A DNA stretch of 13,979 nucleotides from Sulfuricellaceae bacterium (GCA_019911985.1 JAIOJO010000506.1:1-13979), one strand, 5' to 3'; shown: positions 6,359-13,787, numbered from the stretch's first letter. Notes: a model not told the origin generated them from the letters alone. Numbers and translations are program-made.

Positions 6359-8380
6359 TCAGCGGCCGCCGAAGTCCCGCAGCGCCGATTTCACCGTTTC
6401 GTTGGAAGCCAGGCTCAAGGGTGTCGAGCCCTTGCCGTTTTTCAGGTTGAAGGCCGCGCCTCTATTCAGCAGCAGGCTCACGATAAATTGTTGTCCTACC
6501 TTGGCGGCGAGGTGTAGCGGCGTGTCGCCGGCATGGTTGCGCGCATCGATATCCGCGCCATTGCTGAGTAGGAGTTTCACCATACTGCTTTTGCCGGATT
6601 TGGCGGCGCGGTGCAGCGGGGTGTTGCCATCCCTGTCCCGCGCTTCGAGGTTCGCCCGTTTAGCCAACAGCAGCCTGACCACGGTTTCATAACCGCCCGC
6701 AGCGGCCAGGTGCAATGGGGTGTTGCCCGCGTTGTCCCGGCCATCGGGATCGGCGCCGGCGTCGATCAGGGCGGCGCACGCGGAGGCCAAGCCGCGCCCT
6801 GCTGCGGCTTGCAAGGGCGATCCGCCGTTGCGGGATTGCGCATTGGCGTCGGCGCCTTTTTGCAGCAGCAGCAGCGCCAGCGATTCCTGGTCGTTTCTCA
6901 AGGCGGCGAGCAGCGGGGTGAGGCCGGAGCGGCTGACCGGGTTGATCTCGGCCTTTTTGTCCAGCAGCAGCGAAATGACGGCCTCATGGCCGCGGGCGGC
7001 GGCCTCGGTCAGGGGGGCGTTGCCCTCGTTGTCGCGGGCATTGGGATCGGCACCCTTTTCCAGCAGCAGTTTGACGCTGGCGAGATAGCCCCCTTGGGAC
7101 GCCGCTTGCAAGGGATGGCGGCCGCCGTTGTCGCGGGCGTTAACGTCGGCGCCCTTTTCCAGCAAGAGTTTGATGGCGGCATCGTTGCCCGCGGCAGCCG
7201 CCAAATACAGCGGCGATTGACCTTTCTTGTCGCGGGCGTTGATGTCACCGCCTTTATCCAGGAGCCATTTGATCAGGGCGGGCGAACCTTCGCTGGCGGC
7301 TTCGTGCAGAGCCGTGCTGCCGTTCGCGCTCACCGTGTTGATGTGCGCGCCCTTCTCCAGCAACAAGCGGACGGGGGCAAGCTGGCCGCTGGCGGCCGCG
7401 GCCATCAAGGCCGTGCGCCCTTCGCTGTCTTTGAGGTTGGTGTCGGCATTTTTCGCCAAGAGGAGCAGCATGGCCGTTTGGTTGCCGTTGGCCGCCGCGA
7501 CCTGTAGAGCGGTTTGCCCTTTTTTGCCGGGCATGTTGACGTCGGCGCCCGCCGCCAACAATGTTTTCAACAAATCGTCCCGGTTGTTGCGGACGGCTTC
7601 GATCAGGGGCGAGTCGCGGGCGCGGTTGAGCGCGCTCAAGTCCGCGCTTTTCGGCTTCAGCAGTTTGACAATGTCCACTTCGTTGTCGGCGATGGCGATC
7701 GATAGCGGCGATTCGTTTTGGCTATTCACGGCTGTCGTGCTGGCGCCCTTTTCCAATAGGGCCTTGGCGATTTCTTCGCGCTTGGCTTTGATGGCTTCCA
7801 ACAGCGGGGTATTGCCTTGCTTGTCGGCGAGATTGGGATTGGCTTTGTTCGCCAGCAAGAGTTTGACCAGGCCTGCTTGGCCGGCCTTTACCGCCAACAT
7901 CAAGGGGGTCTCGTTGCGGCTGTCGGCTGTGTCGGGCTTGGCTTTATGCGCCAACAGCGCGCTCACGCTCTCCTCTTGCATGCGGGCCATGGCTTCCAGC
8001 AAGGGGGTGCGGCGGCTCTTATTGGCGAGATTGGCGTCCGCCCCCTTTTCCAGCAGCATTTGCACGATGGCCGTGTTGCCCGCTTTAGCCGCTTCAAGCA
8101 AAGGCGTGTTGCCTAGCTTGTCCTGGGTATCGATGTCGAAATTGTTTTTTTCCAGGATCTGCTTGATGCTTTCGACATCGCCTTTTTTCGCCGAGAGCAG
8201 TAATTTTGCGTCGTTTTCCCGCTTTTCCTTGACCTTGGCGATCTCGAAAGGTGTGGGCTTGACCTTGAAATGCGGCACAGGCACCGGCTCGGTTTTCGGG
8301 TACAGCAAAACCGCAGGCGCGGCGAGGGCGCTCGCATAGCCCAACATCGACAGTAGCACTAGCGGTTTGATGAATTTCAT
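6359..8380 (-). CDS. Exported protein of about 18 ankyrin repeats
   Basis: This 673-aa protein starts with a Sec signal peptide (MKFIKPLVLLSMLGYASALA, cleavage near residue 20). A short proline- and lysine-rich stretch follows to about residue 56, then roughly 18 consecutive ankyrin repeats of 33 aa fill the rest, with a short capping segment at the end. Repeats follow the usual pattern (for example TPLHLAAKVGQQFIVSLLLN) and the later ones are closest to consensus. There is no enzymatic domain, lipobox or membrane anchor, so it should be a soluble periplasmic or exported binding scaffold; its partner is unknown. The ATG at 8380 is chosen over an in-frame TTG at 8389 because it gives a classical signal peptide; neither has a good Shine-Dalgarno. 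Long frames on the opposite strand come from the repeat composition. It follows tesA on the same strand after 78 nt. Confidence 0.85.
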   Translation of the reverse strand: MKFIKPLVLLSMLGYASALAAPAVLLYPKTEPVPVPHFKVKPTPFEIAKVKEKRENDAKLLLSAKKGDVESIKQILEKNNFDIDTQDKLGNTPLLEAAKAGNTAIVQMLLEKGADANLANKSRRTPLLEAMARMQEESVSALLAHKAKPDTADSRNETPLMLAVKAGQAGLVKLLLANKANPNLADKQGNTPLLEAIKAKREEIAKALLEKGASTTAVNSQNESPLSIAIADNEVDIVKLLKPKSADLSALNRARDSPLIEAVRNNRDDLLKTLLAAGADVNMPGKKGQTALQVAAANGNQTAMLLLLAKNADTNLKDSEGRTALMAAAASGQLAPVRLLLEKGAHINTVSANGSTALHEAASEGSPALIKWLLDKGGDINARDKKGQSPLYLAAAAGNDAAIKLLLEKGADVNARDNGGRHPLQAASQGGYLASVKLLLEKGADPNARDNEGNAPLTEAAARGHEAVISLLLDKKAEINPVSRSGLTPLLAALRNDQESLALLLLQKGADANAQSRNGGSPLQAAAGRGLASACAALIDAGADPDGRDNAGNTPLHLAAAGGYETVVRLLLAKRANLEARDRDGNTPLHRAAKSGKSSMVKLLLSNGADIDARNHAGDTPLHLAAKVGQQFIVSLLLNRGAAFNLKNGKGSTPLSLASNETVKSALRDFGGR
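6362..8212 (-). repeat. Tandem 99-bp units encoding ankyrin repeats
   Basis: The coding region is built of about 18 diverged units of 99 bp, each encoding one 33-aa ankyrin repeat. DNA such as TCCAGCAGCAGTTTGA-like blocks (CTCAAACTGCTGCTGGA in sense) recurs at this period. The units encoding the closely similar LLLEKGAD repeats (around 7020-7200) are the most alike, which suggests more recent duplication there. Such arrays can change copy number by recombination. Confidence 0.8.
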
Positions 8381-8409
8381 TTCAATCAATTGATGTAAGA
8401 GGGTTTTTC

Positions 8410-8448
8410 AATAGCCACTATAGCGTAGTGACGGCTATAGTCGCTATT
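8410..8448. promoter_or_regulatory. Imperfect 15-bp inverted repeat upstream of the ankyrin gene
   Basis: AATAGCCACTATAGC (8410-8424) and the complement of 8434-8448 (AATAGCGACTATAGC) match at 14 of 15 positions around a 9-nt centre. The element lies between the tesA stop and the ankyrin start codon, both on the - strand. It could be an operator for the ankyrin gene or a stem in the tesA 3' end. No U-run follows in the direction of transcription, so it is not a standard terminator. The TATAGT and TATAGC hexamers inside the arms look like -10 boxes but lack a suitable -35. Confidence 0.45.
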
Positions 8449-8458
8449 CCGGTAAAAT

Positions 8459-9067
8459 TTATAGCATTCTTTGTAGGATTCTCCACACGTTTTCCAATAG
8501 CAAGGGCTGGGCCGCCGCGGTCGGATGCAGGCCGTCGGGCTGAAACCATGCCGGATCGCCGGCGATTCCTTGCAGCAGAAAAGCAAGCTGCTGAATCCGG
8601 TAGCGCCGCGCCACCTCGCCGTATGCGGCGTGGAACTCTTTGCTGTAAGCCGTGCCATAATTAGGCGGTAATCGCATTCCGACCAGCAGCACCTTGGCCT
8701 GTTGCGCGCGGCAACGCTCGACCATCGCCGAAAGATTGGCGCGCATTTCGCTCACGGGCAAGCCGCGCAGTCCATCGTTGGCACCTAGTGAGATAATAAC
8801 GACAGCGGGACGGTATTTCTTTAGCAAAGAATCGATTCGATACGCGCCGCCCTGACTGGTCTCGCCGCTGATGCTGGCATTGACGACGCGATAAGCGGGG
8901 CGGTGCTGCCGTAAGCGCTGTTCCAGCAAATCCACCCAGCCGCTGCCGTGAGGCAGTCCGTAGGCGGCGGACAGGCTATCGCCGACGACCAGCAGCAGCG
9001 GCGGCTCAGGCGCAGCGGCGGCGGGTAGGCAGATCAACAGTAGAAGAAAAAAGGATCGGATAAACAT
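8459..9067 (-). CDS. tesA: TesA-like periplasmic thioesterase/lysophospholipase, SGNH hydrolase
   Basis: This 202-aa GDSL/SGNH hydrolase is of the TesA (thioesterase I, protease I, lysophospholipase L1) type, a periplasmic enzyme that hydrolyses acyl thioesters, lysophospholipids and aryl esters. A signal peptide (MFIRSFFLLLLICLPAAAAP) is at the N-terminus. Block I is GDSLSAAYG with nucleophile S31, block II has SGET with G68, block III is GANDG with N97, and block V is DGLHP with D178 and H181. The ATG at 9067 has no Shine-Dalgarno. An in-frame TTG at 9079 (adding MPSS) has AGGG 6 nt upstream and is a real alternative. The longer frame to 9223 is antisense to ybbA and not credible. The gene is divergent from ybbA, as in E. 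coli, and the two start codons overlap. Confidence 0.88.
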   Translation of the reverse strand: MFIRSFFLLLLICLPAAAAPEPPLLLVVGDSLSAAYGLPHGSGWVDLLEQRLRQHRPAYRVVNASISGETSQGGAYRIDSLLKKYRPAVVIISLGANDGLRGLPVSEMRANLSAMVERCRAQQAKVLLVGMRLPPNYGTAYSKEFHAAYGEVARRYRIQQLAFLLQGIAGDPAWFQPDGLHPTAAAQPLLLENVWRILQRML

Positions 9068-9752
9068 GGAGGAAGGCAAGAGTTTCCCTATTGTGCAAGC
9101 AGAGCGTCTGGCTAAGCAAGTCACGGCCAATGACGGCAGCTCGTTGAGCTTGCTCGACGATATAGATATGGCGGTGGCGGCGGGCGAATCGGTGGCGATA
9201 CTCGGCGCGTCCGGCTCCGGCAAATCGACCTTGCTCGGACTGCTGGCCGGCCTGGATACGCCGAGCAGCGGCCGCGTGCTGCTCGACGGCGTCGATCTTT
9301 GCGCTCTCGACGAGGATGGACGGGCGGCCTTGCGAGGCCGCTTGCTCGGCTTCGTATTCCAATCGTTTCAATTGCTGCCTGCGCTGACGGCTTTGGAAAA
9401 CGTGATGCTTCCCTTGGAGCTGAAGGGCGACCGCGGCGCGCGGGCAAGTGCCGAGGAAACCTTGCGGCGGGTGGGCCTGGCGGCGCGGATTGGACATTAT
9501 CCGCGCCAACTGTCGGGCGGCGAGCAGCAGCGGGTGGCGATAGCCCGAGCCTTTGCCGTGCATCCCAAATTATTGTTCGCCGACGAACCCACCGGCAATC
9601 TCGATGCCGCCACCGGTGCGCTGATCATCGACCTGTTGTTCGAGCTCAACAGCGAACAGAGCGCCACGCTGATCTTGGTGACCCATGACGTATCCTTGGC
9701 GAGCCGTTGTCAGCGGCGGCTGCGCCTGGATGGCGGGCGGCTGCAAGCATGA
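9066..9752 (+). CDS. ybbA: ABC transporter ATP-binding protein YbbA
   Basis: This 228-aa cytoplasmic ATPase of the MacB/LolD-like (type VII) ABC group is matched by sequence and context to YbbA. Walker A is GASGSGKS (residues 47-54), the Q-loop lies in GFVFQSFQLLPALTALENV (95-113), the signature is LSGGEQQR (149-156), Walker B is LLFADEP with E174, and the switch histidine is in THD (H207). Its partner permease follows with an ATGA overlap, so the two are translationally coupled. AAGGAT at 9051-9056 is a plausible but slightly distant Shine-Dalgarno and lies inside the tesA coding region. The YbbA start ATG (9066-9068) shares two bases with the tesA start codon on the other strand. MacB-type ATPases drive movements in the permease that act in the periplasm rather than classical transport. 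Confidence 0.92.
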   Translation: MEEGKSFPIVQAERLAKQVTANDGSSLSLLDDIDMAVAAGESVAILGASGSGKSTLLGLLAGLDTPSSGRVLLDGVDLCALDEDGRAALRGRLLGFVFQSFQLLPALTALENVMLPLELKGDRGARASAEETLRRVGLAARIGHYPRQLSGGEQQRVAIARAFAVHPKLLFADEPTGNLDAATGALIIDLLFELNSEQSATLILVTHDVSLASRCQRRLRLDGGRLQA

Positions 9753-12244
9753 CGGCCATGGCGCAGCTTCGCCTGGCCTGGCGCATGCTGGGCCGCGAGT
9801 GGCGCTCCGGCGATTTGCGGATTTTGGCGCTAGCCTTGGCGGTGGCCGTGACCAGCGTGACCAGCGTGGGCTTCTTTACCGACCGCGTGCGCCAGGGTTT
9901 ATCGCAGCAGGCTAATCAACTGCTGGCGGCGGATTTGGCCGTGATCGCCGATCATCCGATTGCCGCCGGATGGGCAAGCGAGGCGCGCCGCCGCGGCTTG
10001 AAAACCGCCCAGATAGAGCTTTTTCCGAGCATGGCGCAACACGCAGGGCGCAGCCAGTTGGCGGAAATCAAGGCGGTGAGCGCGGCGTATCCCTTGCGCG
10101 GCGAATTGCGGGTGGCTGGGCGGAACGGGGCGATAGTCAGCGCTGCGTCCATTCCGCCGCCAGGAAGCGCGTGGGTCGAGCAAGCCTTGCTGGATCGTTT
10201 GGGCTTGGCGCTGGGCGGCCCGGTGACCGTCGGCGACGCCACCCTGACGGTAGCAGGCGTGCTGCTGAACGAGCCGGATCGCGGCGGCGGCTTGTTCGCC
10301 TTGGCGCCTCGCCTGTTGATGAACCTGGCCGATCTGCCGCGCACCGGCTTGGTTCAGCCGGGCAGCCGCATCGCGTACCGGCTGCTGGTGGCGGGCCGGG
10401 AAGGAAGCGTCGAATCCTTCCGCGCCTGGGCGGAACCCCGGCTGCAACCCGGCGAGCGTTTGGAGGGCCTGCGCGATGCCCGGCCGGAAATCCGTTCGGC
10501 GCTGCAGCGCGCGCAGCAGTTCTTGGGCCTGGCCGCGCTGGTCAGCGCGGTATTGGCCGCCGTCGCGGTGTCTCTGGCGGCGCGCCGCTTCATGCAGCGC
10601 CATCTCGATAGCTGCGCCCTGTTGCGTTGCCTAGGGGCTAGCCAGGGACAGATATTCCGGCTTTATCTTTTTCAGTTCATGGCCCTCGGTTTGACCGCCA
10701 GCCTGGCCGGCTGCGCTGCCGGCTTCCTGGCCCAGTATGGCCTGGTCGCTTGGCTCGGCGGCTTTCTCACCGCCGACTTGCCCTGGCCGACTTGGCACCC
10801 GGCGGTGCATGGGTTTGTGGTGGGGATGGCGCTGTTGCTCGGTTTTTCGCTGCCTTACCTGATGCGCTTGCGCGATGTGTCCGCGCTCCGCGTGCTGCGG
10901 CGCGAGTGGGGCGATACGCGCTTATCGGGCGCCGGGGCCTACGCGCTGGGTGTGCTGACCTTGGCGCTGCTGCTGCTATCGCAAGCGGGCGACGTGAAAC
11001 TGGGTATTTACGTGTTGGCCGGGCTAGGCGGCGCCTTGGTAGCGGCAAGCGCAGTCGCTTTCGCCTTGATTCGCGCCTTATCCGGGGTGCGCGGCCAAGC
11101 AGGCGGCGCGCTGCGTCTCGGCCTGGCGGCGCTGGGGCGGCGCAGCGGCAGCAGCATCTGGCAGATAACGGCCTTTGCCATCGGCCTGATGGCCTTGCTG
11201 CTGTTGACGCTGGTGCGCGGGGATTTGTTGCGCGAATGGCAGCAAACCCTGCCCCCCGATGCACCCAACCGTTTCGTCATCAATATCCAGCCCGACCAGC
11301 GGCGAGCGCTGCAGCAATTCTTCGCACAGCGTCATCTGGCGAGTCCGGCGCTGTATCCCATGGTGCGCGGACGCCTGCTGGCGATCAACGGCCGCGACGT
11401 ATCGGCCGCGAACTATCCCGATGCGAGGGCGCAGCGGCTGGTGGAACGCGAGTTCAATTTGTCTTGGGCGGAGCGGATGCAAACCGACAACCGTCTCGTG
11501 GCCGGGCGCTGGTGGACTTCCGACGAGACCGGACAGCCGTTCTTGTCGGTGGAGGAGGGGATTGCCAAAACCCTGGGCATCCGCCTCGGCGACCGCCTCA
11601 CCTACGGCGTGGCGGGGGAGACATTTACCGCGACGGTGAGCAGCTTGCGCAAAGTGGCGTGGGATTCGTTTCGGGCGAATTTTTTCGTGATCGGGACACC
11701 GGGCTTGATGCGGGCTTTTCCCGCCAGTTATATGACCAGCTTGTATATCGCGCCGGAGGACGAGGGGCGAGTGAGCGAATTGGTGCGCGACTTCCCGAAT
11801 CTGAGCGTAATCGATGTGGCGGCGATCATGGAGCAAGTCCATCGCATCATGGATAAAGTGGCGGGCGCGGTGGAGTTCGTGTTTCTCTTCACGCTCCTGG
11901 CGGGCGGAATGGTGCTTTACGCCGCGCTGGCCTCGACGCAGGATGAACGCCGTCAGGAAGCTGCCGTGCTGCGGGTGCTGGGGGCTAGCCGGCGTCAATT
12001 GATGGCGGCGCAATGCGCCGAGTTTGCCGCCATCGGCCTCTCCGCCGGCGTCGTGGCGGCGCTGATGGCGAGCGCGCTGGGATATGCGCTGGCTACCCGC
12101 GTGCTCAATTTGTCCTACAGTGTAAGTCCCTGGCTGTGGCTGGCGGGTATTGCGGGCGGCGGCTTGGGCGTGACTCTGGCCGGACTGTGGGGAACGCGGC
12201 GGATTGCCGACAGCCCGCCCTTGCAAACTTTGCGCGAGCTTTGA
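9749..12244 (+). CDS. ybbP: YbbP-like ABC permease (FtsX/MacB type)
   Basis: This 831-aa inner-membrane protein is similar in size and layout to E. coli YbbP (about 800 aa). An N-terminal membrane helix (about residues 24-46) is followed by a periplasmic domain. A first FtsX block has helices near 259-281, 307-341 and 350-378. Further helices at about 394-444 and 470-494 precede a second periplasmic domain. A C-terminal FtsX block has helices near 705-730, 754-781 and 793-817. LRCLGAS and LRVLGAS, the short cytoplasmic motifs that contact the ATPase, appear once in each FtsX block. The ATG at 9749 is chosen because it overlaps the ybbA stop (ATGA) and gives the expected N-terminus; a frame from 9707 lies in ybbA. 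With TesA in the periplasm it probably forms a hydrolase-linked ABC module; my recollection is that such a complex has been reported in E. coli. Confidence 0.92.
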   Translation: MTAMAQLRLAWRMLGREWRSGDLRILALALAVAVTSVTSVGFFTDRVRQGLSQQANQLLAADLAVIADHPIAAGWASEARRRGLKTAQIELFPSMAQHAGRSQLAEIKAVSAAYPLRGELRVAGRNGAIVSAASIPPPGSAWVEQALLDRLGLALGGPVTVGDATLTVAGVLLNEPDRGGGLFALAPRLLMNLADLPRTGLVQPGSRIAYRLLVAGREGSVESFRAWAEPRLQPGERLEGLRDARPEIRSALQRAQQFLGLAALVSAVLAAVAVSLAARRFMQRHLDSCALLRCLGASQGQIFRLYLFQFMALGLTASLAGCAAGFLAQYGLVAWLGGFLTADLPWPTWHPAVHGFVVGMALLLGFSLPYLMRLRDVSALRVLRREWGDTRLSGAGAYALGVLTLALLLLSQAGDVKLGIYVLAGLGGALVAASAVAFALIRALSGVRGQAGGALRLGLAALGRRSGSSIWQITAFAIGLMALLLLTLVRGDLLREWQQTLPPDAPNRFVINIQPDQRRALQQFFAQRHLASPALYPMVRGRLLAINGRDVSAANYPDARAQRLVEREFNLSWAERMQTDNRLVAGRWWTSDETGQPFLSVEEGIAKTLGIRLGDRLTYGVAGETFTATVSSLRKVAWDSFRANFFVIGTPGLMRAFPASYMTSLYIAPEDEGRVSELVRDFPNLSVIDVAAIMEQVHRIMDKVAGAVEFVFLFTLLAGGMVLYAALASTQDERRQEAAVLRVLGASRRQLMAAQCAEFAAIGLSAGVVAALMASALGYALATRVLNLSYSVSPWLWLAGIAGGGLGVTLAGLWGTRRIADSPPLQTLREL

Positions 12245-12249
12245 ATTTT

Positions 12250-12271
12250 TGGCACGGTTTTAGCTTATAAT
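12250..12271 (+). promoter_or_regulatory. Sigma54 promoter candidate, with an overlapping -10 box
   Basis: TGGCAC (12250-12255), five bases, then TAGCT (12261-12265) match the sigma54 -24/-12 consensus TGGCAC-N5-TTGCW, with GG and GC exactly 12 bp apart. This is the same architecture as the known glnAp2 promoter. A perfect TATAAT (12266-12271) overlaps the downstream side, but its best -35 (TTGAAT, 12241-12246) is 19 bp away, so a sigma70 reading is possible but weaker. Transcription would begin near 12275, about 28 nt before the sensor gene's ATG. Confidence 0.5.
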
Positions 12272-12302
12272 TTATGACAATGAAATACGGACGTAAAATT
12301 TT

Positions 12303-13271
12303 ATGTTGACGATCGAACATTCTATCGAAGATCAAAAAGCGGCCTTGGCCACCAAGTTGGAAATTCCCATGGAAATCCTGGCGCAAAAGTGCGTCGAGGT
12401 CTGGCCAGACAAAGCCGCGCTCGACCGCGTGTTGAGCGAAGGGCTATCGACGATCCCCTTGTGCAGCCTGGTGTATGCGATGGACCCGAATGGAATTCAA
12501 GTCAGCGCGAACGTATCGCGGGACGGATTGAGCGAGCGCTTCTTCGGCCAGGATTTATCGCAGCGGCCGTTCATGACCAACGTCGTGCCGAGCCGGGGAT
12601 TCATCCTTTCCAACGTGTACATCAGCCGCGGCACCGAGCGCCCCTCGGTGACGGCGGTGCTGGCTATCGCCAATCGCGAACAGCGGGTGCTGGGATTCGT
12701 CGCGGCGGATTTCGACTTGCGCGATCTGACGCTGACCGACATGCCGCCCGACATTCCCTTGACCTGGCGGCAGCTCAAGGGCGACCCGGCCATCCGCCAG
12801 AACCTGTTTCAGCAGCAGCGGGTTAAAAGCGATATGGATCAGCATATCGACGACGTGATTGCGATCATGGAAGAGCTGATTTGCGAGCGCGGCATTTTTC
12901 ACGGCAAGCTGCATTTTTCCAGTTCCCGCGCCACGCTGTGGTCTATGGACGATCCCTATTGTTACCGCCTGCACGTGCTGGACGAAATCATCAACCCGGT
13001 GGTTTGCCTGGCTTACCGCAAGCAGGCTTACCCGGCGCGAGCGGTGGTTCGCCCCGAGTTGGTGCGCCCGGTATTCGAGCGCTTCAAAATGTTGCGCGAA
13101 GGCGACGAGGTGATCTACCTGCGCTCCGGTTCGCTGAACATCATTAACGGCATGGTAGGGCTTAATTTTTCCTGCGACGGTTCGCATTATCTTCCGGTCG
13201 ACGACTTCCTTTCCAAGGGCAGCGATTTCTGGTTCGGAACTTCGTTGGCGGAACCGGATCTTACTGTTTGA
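12303..13271 (+). CDS. PDC/Cache-type sensor-domain protein without membrane anchor
   Basis: This 322-aa protein has an N-terminal half (about residues 45-150) resembling PDC/Cache ligand-sensing domains: LVYAMDPNGIQVSANVSRD, then FGQDLSQRPF (81-90), then VLGFVAADFDLRDL at the end of the fold. Such domains usually sit in the periplasm of receptors flanked by two membrane helices. Here there is no signal peptide or membrane helix, so it is predicted cytosolic. The C-terminal half (about 180-322) was not recognised; it contains HFSSSRATLWSMDDPYCYRL and ends in a short acidic tail. No kinase, GGDEF, HD-GYP or MCP output domain is seen. The ATG at 12303 has only a weak purine-rich site upstream. 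It stands alone between ybbP and the SHOCT gene behind a sigma54 promoter candidate. Function is unknown; sensing of a small ligand is inference. Confidence 0.8.
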   Translation: MLTIEHSIEDQKAALATKLEIPMEILAQKCVEVWPDKAALDRVLSEGLSTIPLCSLVYAMDPNGIQVSANVSRDGLSERFFGQDLSQRPFMTNVVPSRGFILSNVYISRGTERPSVTAVLAIANREQRVLGFVAADFDLRDLTLTDMPPDIPLTWRQLKGDPAIRQNLFQQQRVKSDMDQHIDDVIAIMEELICERGIFHGKLHFSSSRATLWSMDDPYCYRLHVLDEIINPVVCLAYRKQAYPARAVVRPELVRPVFERFKMLREGDEVIYLRSGSLNIINGMVGLNFSCDGSHYLPVDDFLSKGSDFWFGTSLAEPDLTV

Positions 13272-13405
13272 AATAGCGCCTTAAGCTGCCGGGCGCCGCG
13301 CCGGTTCCGGGCCGGATGCTGGAAATCGTGTCAGAATGGCATTTTGCGCAGGCAAATCTATACTCTAAGCAATTTCTTCAAAACGTTTCTGGAAAGGAGC
13401 CTCTC

Positions 13406-13669
13406 ATGTACGGCCCTTATGACCATAGTTGGATGTTAGGAGGCGGGATGTTGCTTGGCGGATTGTGGATGCTGCTGATCTGGGGGATTCCGCTGTTGGT
13501 GCTGTTCGCCCTGCTGAAATACCTATTCGCCCGGCCGCGCGGCAGCGCCGGCCGGGAAATCAAGCCGGCAAGCGCTACTCCGCTGGATATCCTCAAGGAA
13601 GCTTACGCGCGCGGCGAAATCGGCCGCGACGAGTATCTCCAGAAACGCGACGATCTCCTGGAAAAATAG
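13406..13669 (+). CDS. Small membrane protein with C-terminal SHOCT domain
   Basis: This 87-aa protein begins MYGPYDHSWMLGGGMLLGGL. One long or two short hydrophobic segments lie at about residues 12-41, then a basic linker (FARPRGSAGREIK), then a SHOCT domain at about 59-85 (PLDILKEAYARGEIGRDEYL). SHOCT is a short C-terminal helix-hairpin found at the end of many small membrane or secreted proteins, probably for oligomerisation. The ATG at 13406 has an excellent Shine-Dalgarno (AAGGAG, 13394-13399, 6 nt away). A longer frame from 13316 has no such site and would put a non-membrane extension in front, so it is rejected. The gene lies 133 nt upstream of phosphoketolase. Its role is unknown. 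Confidence 0.85.
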   Translation: MYGPYDHSWMLGGGMLLGGLWMLLIWGIPLLVLFALLKYLFARPRGSAGREIKPASATPLDILKEAYARGEIGRDEYLQKRDDLLEK

Positions 13670-13762
13670 GCCGGGCAGGCGGCCTCGACGCGGCAAGGCG
13701 CGCCCATAGACGCCACGGCTGAAAGCCGCGCAGTGTGTCATACCTTCGTCATCTTCATTCCC

Positions 13763-13787
13763 TAGCATGGTTCGCATACCCATGCTA
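13763..13787. promoter_or_regulatory. Inverted repeat in front of phosphoketolase
   Basis: TAGCATGG (13763-13770) and CCATGCTA (13780-13787) are perfect 8-bp arms with a 9-nt centre, ending 15 bp before the phosphoketolase start codon. It could be an operator or a leader hairpin placed just before the ribosome site (AAAGG, 13792-13796). A smaller hairpin, CGGCT/AGCCG at 13716-13728, lies further upstream after the SHOCT gene without a T-run. Confidence 0.4.

Noticed and set aside
6359..8212. CRISPR-like regular repetition
   Set aside because: The 99-bp period is in frame, diverged, and encodes ankyrin repeats. There are no constant repeats with unique spacers.
7227..8339. 370-codon open frame on the + strand
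   Set aside because: Antisense to the ankyrin repeats. Its Ser/Ala/Leu-rich periodic product is explained by the 99-bp repeat composition on the other strand.
8417..8422. TATAGT inside the palindrome as a -10 box for the ankyrin gene
   Set aside because: The hexamers 16-18 bp upstream (AGCGAC and neighbours) do not resemble TTGACA.
9068..9223. N-terminal extension of tesA by 52 codons
   Set aside because: It would overlap ybbA, place non-hydrophobic sequence before a clear signal peptide, and has no ribosome site support. A 4-codon extension to TTG 9079 remains possible.
9707..9748. Earlier start for ybbP
   Set aside because: The extra 14 residues lie inside ybbA. The ATG at 9749 overlapping the ybbA stop is the usual coupled start.
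13359..13364. TATACT as a -10 box for the SHOCT gene
   Set aside because: No acceptable -35 hexamer at 16-18 bp upstream, so a promoter cannot be supported.
13316..13405. 30-codon extension of the SHOCT protein
   Set aside because: A strong Shine-Dalgarno sits directly before ATG 13406, and the extension is not hydrophobic or signal-like.
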